Below, in pieces: positions 56,603 through 64,000 of a stretch of DNA of 64,000 nt. Within the stretch, counting starts at the first letter, position 1, and the number at the start of each line of letters is the position of its first letter. Location: contig JAXCGZ010001909.1 of the NCBI GenBank assembly GCA_037179515.1, forward strand, positions 87,001 to 151,000. The letters are read 5' to 3'. Made by a program: the position numbers and the translations under genes. A model generated the notes under the pieces. The model made no database searches and was not told the origin of the DNA. It worked only from the letters and a program-made list of their open reading frames with translations. The DNA comes from Halocaridina rubra. Its lineage: Eukaryota > Arthropoda > Malacostraca > Decapoda > Atyidae.

Positions 56603-58014
56603 TCAGTTCGCTTTTTACGCGTGTTTAAAATATTCGAAATTGGAATAACACTCCCAAAATATAATGGTAAAAAAATGCGATATACACGCATAACGCCCGC
56701 CCAAAAAATTAGAAAAACAAATTTTAATTTTAGTAAACAAGCGACCGCCTCGCAGGCACTTTTCCGCCATTCTCCAATGTGCTGCAGTGTCTCTTTACCC
56801 AGCATACTGCGTAGATGAATTGCTTGTTCTATGTTTGTGTTAAGGTTTGTATATCGTCAGGGAAAAAGCGTGCGAGGGCGCATCAGCTGATACGGAGGCG
56901 GCAAAACGTTTGCAGATAGAAGTTCCTTCTCCTGCATCCTTCTCCTCTTCTACCGATTTATGCAATCAGATATTATGGCGAGAATGGAAAAAAGGCATTA
57001 AGAACAAACCGCAAACAAACTTGCCATATAATATCGTCAGGGAAAAAGCATGCGAGAGTGCATCAGCTGATACGGAGGCTGCAAAATGCTTGCAGATAGA
57101 GGTTCGTTCTCCCGCATCCTCCTCCTCTTCTACCTCTTACTGCGATCAGATAGTATGGAGAGAAGGGAAAAAATGCTAAGTATGTGGATGAGCACTAAGA
57201 ACAAACGGCAAACAAACTTGCCATATAATATCATCAGGGAAAAAGCGTGCGAGAGTGCATCACCTGATACGGAGGCTGCAAAATGCTAGCAGATAGAGGT
57301 TCGTTCTCCCGCATCCTCCTCCTCTTCTACCTCTTACTGCAATCGGATAGTATGGAGAGAAGGGAAAAAATGCTAAGTACGTGGATGAGCCTAAAGAACA
57401 AACGGCAAACAATCTTGCCATATAATATCGTCAGGGAAAAAGCGTGCGAATGTGCATCAGCTGATATGGAGGCAGCAAAACGTATGCAGATAGAGGTTCG
57501 CTCTCCCGCATCCTCCACCTCTTCTACCGCTTAATGCGATCGGATATTATGGAGAGAATGGTAAAAAAGCATTAAGAACAAACAGCAAACAAACTTGCCA
57601 TATAATATCGTCAGGGAAAAAGCAAGCGTGAGCAAAATTGTTTGAGATAGAGGTTCGTTCTCCCGCATCCTCCTCCTCTTCTACCGCTAAAGTTTCGTGC
57701 ACACTGCCACCATGCACGCCCCAGTGTATGCCTGTTGCCCACAGTCTAATAGAGTGCATTAATTTATTTACTATACAGTAAATTTGTATATCTTTTATAC
57801 TCTACACTATTTGCATGTTAATATAAATAACTACAGGCCTTTCAGCTTTGTTATGTACTTATAAAATATGTTTTACTTATCTTATATCTTTGGCATAGTC
57901 TGTCTATGTACGGTTGTGAAACGTAACTATGCCCATTATCATTGTTTCATATTCGCAATTTTCACATTACACGTCACTTCTGAGAACCTATCTTTGAGTT
58001 ATTCCAAGAACTAA

Positions 58015-58015
<1 letters not shown>
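56602..58015 (+). mobile_element. pogo-2 element, (TA)n-flanked
   Basis: A 1,414-bp element from CTCAGTTCGCTTTTTACGCG to TTATTCCAAGAACTAAG, with TA tracts on both sides. Contains five tandem units at 56850-57640, then the family's right part (TGTATGCCTGTTGCCCAC, ATGTTTTACTTATCTTATAT). Non-autonomous; a 110-codon frame at 56847-57179 crosses unit borders and includes VREKACESASADTEAAK. Confidence 0.78.
56850..57640 (+). repeat. About 190-bp tandem repeats with a transposase-like peptide
   Basis: Units start at ATATCGTCAGGGAAAAAGCG-like sequence near 56855, 57042, 57232, 57428 and 57608. Each first part can be read REKACESASADTEAAK, similar to GELASPNTEAAVEF of the transposase remnant at 48390 and to the GEAASAD-type block of Tigger transposases. 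The rest (RSPASSSSST) is low complexity. Likely an amplified piece of transposase gene, no longer coding. Confidence 0.55.

Positions 58016-58097
<82 letters not shown>
58016..58097. repeat. (TA)n microsatellite
   Basis: About 40 TA units ending in ACACA before the pogo-1 end. Confidence 0.97.
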
Positions 58098-58103
<6 letters not shown>

Positions 58104-58353
58104 GTGATCCTTCGCTGGATCGCGTTTCTTGGCTCGCGTTTTCACTGTACCATGATTTTTTTTTTTTGCCTTTTTTTTTTTTTTGTATATGCAGATATAT
58201 TAAAATATTTAAAAAAAAATAGTCATCAGTATTTTCATTTTTTTATTGAAAAAAACATATTTCATTCTCTAATTGATAAAAAAAAATTTATTTCCCAGCC
58301 TACGAATAATAAAACAGTAAGAAATAGTAAAAAACTTAAATTTAGGTATAAGT

Positions 58354-58560
58354 ACAGGGTGTCCATAAAGTCTGGGTACATAGGAAATTTCACTATGCAG
58401 AGCTATTCAATCGAGTTCACCTGAATTTTGTAAAGCGCATCAAATTATGCATTGAAAATGATGGAAATAATATTGAAAATATTATTTATTAACATTATAT
58501 TTAAATAAAATTGCTTTGTTTTAAAAGTATGTGTTAATCTCCTGTGTACCCAGATGAAGT
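58354..58560. mobile_element. Nested mariner-like MITE or fragment
   Basis: CAGGGTGTCCATAAAGTCTG then GGTACATAGGA on the left and TCCTGTGTACCCAGATGAAG then TCTGGGTACACAGGA on the right form inverted ends. GGGTGTCCATAAAGTC resembles mariner-type terminal repeats. The sequence is absent from the equivalent position of the other pogo-1 copy, and AAATTTAGRTATAMGTAC flanks it on both sides. Confidence 0.5.
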
Positions 58561-59169
58561 CTGGGTACACAGGATATTAATATAAATTTAGATATACGTA
58601 CAGTATAACTCACAGTATTGCATCATGCGAAATAGTGTCCGATAGCGTACAATGTATTGGGGTCGCAGCTACGTGAGCTAGCATATATATTTATATTTCC
58701 AGTAGTTTCATGATTTTATTGATAAAAACAACATATTTCTTAGCCTAAGAATAATAAAACAGTAAAAAATAGTAAAAAACATAAATACTAACAGTATTGC
58801 AACATGTAAAATACGATACCGGTATCAGCGTTTCGGACAAAGGCTCGTACCTACGTGAGATAGTGTCCGATAGCATACAATGTATTGGGGTCTCACTTAC
58901 GTGAGCTAGCATATACAGTATATTAAAATTTCCAGTAGTTTCATGATTTTATTGATAAAAAAACATATTTCTTAAACAAAGAATAATAAAACAGTAAAAA
59001 ATAGTAAAAAACATAAATACTAACAGTATTGCAACATGTAAAATACGATATCGCTATCAGCGTTTCGGACAAAGGCTCGTTCAGTCTAACTCACGTGTGC
59101 GCCGTTCACGTTGTGCTTATTAATACGTTTTGCTTGTGATTTTTTTACTGCCATATTTTAACCTTTGCA

Positions 59170-59253
59170 ATGCCTCCCAAGCATCCTTCCTCTTCTAAGG
59201 CTTCTTGTAGTGAGCCTAAGCGGCAAAAGAAAATGTTAACCATAACAGATAAG
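59170..59253 (+). pseudogene. pogo-1 transposase N-terminal remnant
   Basis: 28 codons from ATG: MPPKHPSSSKASCSEPKR then QKKMLTITDK, ending AAG/GTAAGT, which looks like a splice donor. The copy at 7764-7994 continues about 120 nt further before the same GTAAGTTTACC sequence, so this one has lost that stretch. Confidence 0.6.
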
Positions 59254-59596
59254 GTAAGTTTACCTATCACGTACATATAAATTTACGTTGCATGCTGTTA
59301 TTTATAAAGTAAAGAGTGGTTTTTTAACAGTGCAGGGAGGGTTTATACAGTAAACGTAAAAATAATTGTAAAATACCCATGTACATGAGTATTTCATATA
59401 ACTTTACGCTTGCATGCTGTTATTTATGAAGTAAAGGGTGGTTTGTTAACAGTACAGGGAGGGTTTATACAGTTTATACGGAGTAAACGTAAAAATAAAT
59501 TAAAATATCTATGTACATATAGGCTGATTCTACTCCACGAATTTCCTGTTTCTCGCCGGGTGCCAGAACCGAACCTTCACGATAATGGAAGGAACA

Positions 59597-59905
<309 letters not shown>

Positions 59906-59917
59906 CTATTGTAATGA

Positions 59918-60034
59918 CCTGTCAGATGTGAAGGGATTATAAAAGATGTGTAATGAATATCCAGCTCTCTGCTGGGTTTTAATATACCTCTGCATTACTT
60001 TCATGATGTCTATTCCAAAAATTTTCCTTAGATC

Positions 60035-60114
<80 letters not shown>

Positions 60115-60150
60115 TTTAACAATAATTTTGATTTGATGATGATTGTGGAG

Positions 60151-60200
<50 letters not shown>

Positions 60201-60273
60201 GAATTTGTAATTAAACCATTATTTTTACAATAAATAATGTAGTTTTGGTTGAATGAACAAGAGTTAATTAAAG

Positions 60274-60353
<80 letters not shown>

Positions 60354-60546
60354 ATTCTATTCTACCCAACCCCCCACACTCTCTCTGTCCCAGCCAACTA
60401 GGGAGGGGCACTGTACACAATTATTAAAGTAAATAAACCAACAGATGTACAAACAATGATGAACCCTTAATAATAATAATAATAATAATAATAATGATAA
60501 TAATCTCCACAATCATCATCAAAGGAAAATTATTGTTGTCAATAAA

Positions 60547-60595
<49 letters not shown>

Positions 60596-60770
60596 TTAAT
60601 AATAATAATATTAATAATAAGATCTAAGGAGAATTATTGGAATAGCCATCATGAAAGTATTGCAGAGGTATATTAAAACCCAGCAGAGAGCTGGATATTC
60701 ATTACACATCTTTTATAATCCCTTCACATCTGACAGGTCATTACACTCTCCATCTCTGCTTCTCTTTACA
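59918..60770. repeat. Large inverted repeat with (AAT)n and (CT)n core
   Basis: 59918-60150 (TGACCTGTCAGATGTGAAGG ... TAGATCTTATT) is reversed at about 60500-60750. Between the arms lie (ATT)n tracts (60037-60114, 60152-60199), GTTTTGGTTGAATGAACAAG, a (CT)n tract (60275-60348) and (AAT)n tracts (60470-60500, 60545-60625). A single-armed copy lies at 62290-62655. Probably a head-to-head pair of one dispersed repeat. Confidence 0.8.
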
Positions 60771-60909
60771 GTCTGATAAAGGCTGTTTTATTTTATCATT
60801 TTTTGTCCCATCCTGGCATCACAATAATTTTTTTTCTTTTCTTTTTTTTCCAAAAAATCCGCAATACAGTGAATCCGTGATGGGTGAACCGCGATAGAGC
60901 GAGGGATTA

Positions 60910-60912
<3 letters not shown>
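60771..60912 (-). mobile_element. pogo-1-type terminal fragment
   Basis: Ends GGTGAACCGCGATAGAGCG AGGGATTACTG before TA. Reversed, CAGTAATCCCTCGCTCTATC matches pogo-1 ends. Preceded by the CAGTCTGATAAAGGCTGTTT repeat also found near 62260. Confidence 0.65.

Positions 60913-60986
<74 letters not shown>
60913..60986. repeat. (TA)n microsatellite
   Basis: About 37 TA units. Confidence 0.98.
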
Positions 60987-60989
<3 letters not shown>

Positions 60990-62038
60990 CCAGTTCTTGG
61001 AATAACGCGAAGATAGGTTCTCAGAAGTGACGTGTAATGTAAAAATCTTTTAATGTAATGAGTCATTTTCCATAAGAAACAATGATATTGGGCATAGATA
61101 CATTTCACTTGAACGACTGAATTAGATGAGCTCACCACAACACCTCGTACCATTCTCCAACACTTGCTTCCATCCTTAGTGAAGTTATCATACAGAAACG
61201 CTGATTATCTAAGTCAAATTGATGTAAAATGCAACACAACGAAAGGATATCAAAACATTGTCATTTATGACATTACTTTACTATAAATACTTATATAAAA
61301 GCTAAAGTTTTTGCCGTTTATAGTTTAGATAAAGCCCTTTCCTTTTTCACCTGGCACCAACACTTGCTTCCATCCCTAGTGAAGAAGTTATCGTACAGAA
61401 ACGCTGATTATCTAAGTCAAATTGATGTAAAATGTAACACAACGAAAGGGTATCAAAACATTGTCATTTATGACATTATTTTACTATGCATACTTACATA
61501 AAAGGGTAATTTTTTGCTGTTTATAGTTTAGATAGAGCCCTTTCCTTTTACATCTGGCACCAACACTTGCTTCCAGCCCTAGTGACGAAGATATTGTACA
61601 AAAACAGAAACGCTGATTATCTAAGTCAAATTGAAGTAAAATGCAACACAACGAAAGGATATCAAAACATCATCATTTATGACATTAATTTACTATGAAT
61701 ACTTACATAAAAGGGCAATTTTTTGCTGTTTACTTTAGGCAGAGCCCTTTCCTTTTACACCTGGCACCAGCACATGTTAAAGTTGCCAAAAAATCGTCCG
61801 TTTCACCCCCTCCCCCCTGCCAACTCAGGGTGTCCCCTTAATTCCCATGTAAACGTATGCACATGGCAGCAAGGTGGGAAAGTACCTCCGAGGCAGTTGC
61901 TAATTTACTAAAACGAAAATTTTTTTTCTAAATTTTTTGCGCGGTCATTATTTGTGTATTTCGCATTTTTCTACTATTATTTTTGGGGGGCATTTTTCCG
62001 GTTTTGCGTATATTAAAAATGCGTAAAAAGCAAGATGA

Positions 62039-62042
<4 letters not shown>
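60987..62042 (-). mobile_element. pogo-2 element, reverse orientation, short version
   Basis: Starts CACCCAGTTCTTGGAATAAC and ends GCGTAAAAAGCAAGATGAGT GC, the reverse of pogo-2 termini, between two (TA)n tracts. The interior holds three about 202-bp tandem units beginning CACTTGCTTCCA at 61161, 61361 and 61564; these are not the repeats of the other copies, so internal sequence has been exchanged. Confidence 0.75.

Positions 62043-62116
<74 letters not shown>
62043..62116. repeat. (TA)n microsatellite
   Basis: About 37 TA units. Confidence 0.98.
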
Positions 62117-62121
<5 letters not shown>

Positions 62122-62235
62122 GTTCCATTTGTACGCGATTTGGTATATGCGAAATTGCAATAACGCCCCCCAAAATTAATAGTAAAAAATTCGGAATTCG
62201 CGAATAATGCCCCCCCCCCTCAAAAGAAAATTTTG
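62117..62235 (+). mobile_element. pogo-2 left-end fragment
   Basis: CCTTGTTCCATTTGTACGCG, then AATAACGCCCCCCAAAA and AATTCGCGAATAATGCCCCC, matching 55470-55570. It breaks off after about 115 bp into the repeat shared with 59918. Confidence 0.75.
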
Positions 62236-62491
62236 GGATGGACCAAAAAATGATAATATAAAACAGCCTTTATCAGGCTGTAAAGAGAAACAGATGGAGA
62301 GTGTAATGACCTGTCAGATGTGAAGGGATTATAAAAGATGTGTAATGAATATCCAGCTCTCTGCTAGGTTTTAATATACCTCTGCATTACTCTCATGATG
62401 TCTGTTCCAAAGATTCTCCTTAGATCTTATTATTATTATTATTATTATTTTTATTTTTAACAATAATTTTCCTTTGATGATGATTGTGGAG

Positions 62492-62527
<36 letters not shown>

Positions 62528-62612
62528 ATCATTATTATTACTAATTTGTAATTAAACCATTATTTTTACAATAAATAATGTAGTTTTGGTTGAATGAACA
62601 AGAGTTAATTAA

Positions 62613-62655
<43 letters not shown>
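62236..62655. repeat. Second copy of the (AAT)n/(CT)n dispersed repeat
   Basis: Same order as 59918-60300: ATAAAACAGCCTTTATCAGG, GACCTGTCAGATGTGAAGGG, (ATT)n, GATGATGATTGTGGAGATTA, (ATT)n, TTTTGGTTGAATGAACAAGA, (CT)n at 62615-62653. Not inverted. Confidence 0.8.
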
Positions 62656-63207
<552 letters not shown>

Positions 63208-63464
63208 GTTTGATACATTTTATTAACATATTTGTCATTCAGAAACCAGATACAAATTTGAAAATGGAAGGAGGATGCAAAACACGTGTTCTGAAAATAT
63301 TTAGAACATAAGAATAGGGGACACTGCTATATGCTTACTGGCACACACTAGGCAGTTCCATTTTTTAATGATATTTTCAGCATGTCTAACCTATTCTATT
63401 CTACTCTACTTATTTATTCTATTTTTCTTTTTATGATTTTTCTAATAAACACTAATCTATTCAT

Positions 63465-63790
63465 ACCCACCCTACCTCTGTCATATATATCTAATTTACA
63501 TTTGAAGGTGTCTAAGGTATTGGCATTTATTATCCTACTAGGAATACTCTACGGTAATACCAAGCCAATTTTCACCAATTTCCCTTCTGAACCTAAATTT
63601 ATCAAGATTAAATCCATTACCCATTAGGAGTTCTGGTTTGATCATGAATTTTTAAAACTTTATTAATATCACCCTTATTAATCCCTTTAAACCATTTATA
63701 CACCTCAATCATATCCCCCCTAACTCTGTGCCTCTCTAGAGAATGTAGATTAAGTTTTTTTAATGTCATATGGTAGATTTAGGCATTGCA
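63465..63790 (-). pseudogene. LINE-B (CR1-like) RT C-terminal fragment
   Basis: Near-copy of 55710-56045 on the minus strand. The block for GDMIEVYKWFKG is readable. It is followed on the plus side by the same TTTTTTTTCGTTTTTTAGTC and pogo-2 interior as at 56050, so the LINE-B/pogo-2 composite was copied as a unit. Confidence 0.8.
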
Positions 63791-64000
63791 TAATTAATTT
63801 TTTTTTCGTTTTTTAGTCTTGCTTTGGTTATTTATAATTCTTATTTTATCTTTATATACATTTACAGATAGAGGCTCGTTCTCCTGCATCCTCCTCCTCT
63901 TCTACCACATAAGTTACTTGCTCACTGCCACCGTGCATGTCCCAGTGTACTGTATAACTGTTGCCCACTGCATAATAAAGTATAGTAATGTATGTTAATT
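63791..64000 (+). mobile_element. pogo-2 interior, continuing past the window
   Basis: Matches 56046-56255 (TTGGTTATTTATAATCTTT, GCATCCTCCTCCTCTTCTAC, GTCCCAGTGTACTGTA). Confidence 0.75.

Overview
The window is eukaryotic, repeat-dominated DNA. The likeliest source is an arthropod, probably a decapod crustacean. The evidence is spliced exons of an arthropod-type endophilin A, very long (TA)n, (GA)n and (AAT)n microsatellites, and many CR1/L2-like and other LINE fragments and TA-targeting pogo/Tigger-like elements. The species cannot be fixed from sequence alone, and nothing prokaryotic is present.

The only host gene I can support is an endophilin A homologue on the minus strand. Its last coding exon (24477-24596) and penultimate exon (31355-31470) together encode the whole SH3 domain and join in frame across a 6.76-kb intron. 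A 90-bp phase 1-1 proline-rich exon at 52118-52207 fits in frame upstream and may be an alternative cassette. The N-BAR exons would lie beyond 64000 or are hidden from me. Unique AT-rich sequence (15651-24476, 31471-40868, 49250-53730) is then intron or 3' flank.

Region by region: 1-7349 holds copies of one LINE family (called LINE-A), some joined tail-to-head, around a 274-bp satellite whose monomer contains a tRNA-like module; the satellite is split by a 1.73-kb insertion with TG...CA ends and a 5-bp target duplication. 7350-15000 alternates (TA)n blocks with a pogo-like element (pogo-1), satellite, LINE-A and a LINE gag-like ORF1. 20428-22643 is (TA)n plus satellite with an inversion and a recent tandem duplication. 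25999-30440 is a nearly full-length LINE-A (ORF1, endonuclease, reverse transcriptase) inside the endophilin intron, in the same orientation as the gene. 40869-49215 holds a LINE-A interrupted by a 1.97-kb element (pogo-2) with an exact TA duplication, then inverted satellite arrays, a second satellite subfamily and a dead Tigger-type transposase. 53733-64000 is a chain of pogo-like elements separated by (TA)n tracts, with a second LINE family (LINE-B), an inverted repeat built around (AAT)n/(CT)n, and a 209-bp (GA)n tract.

The main theme is mechanistic. Elements that use TA targets, LINE tails and satellites nearly all begin or end in (TA)n, so these tracts look like insertion or rearrangement hubs. 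All recognised transposon genes in the window are broken or partial.
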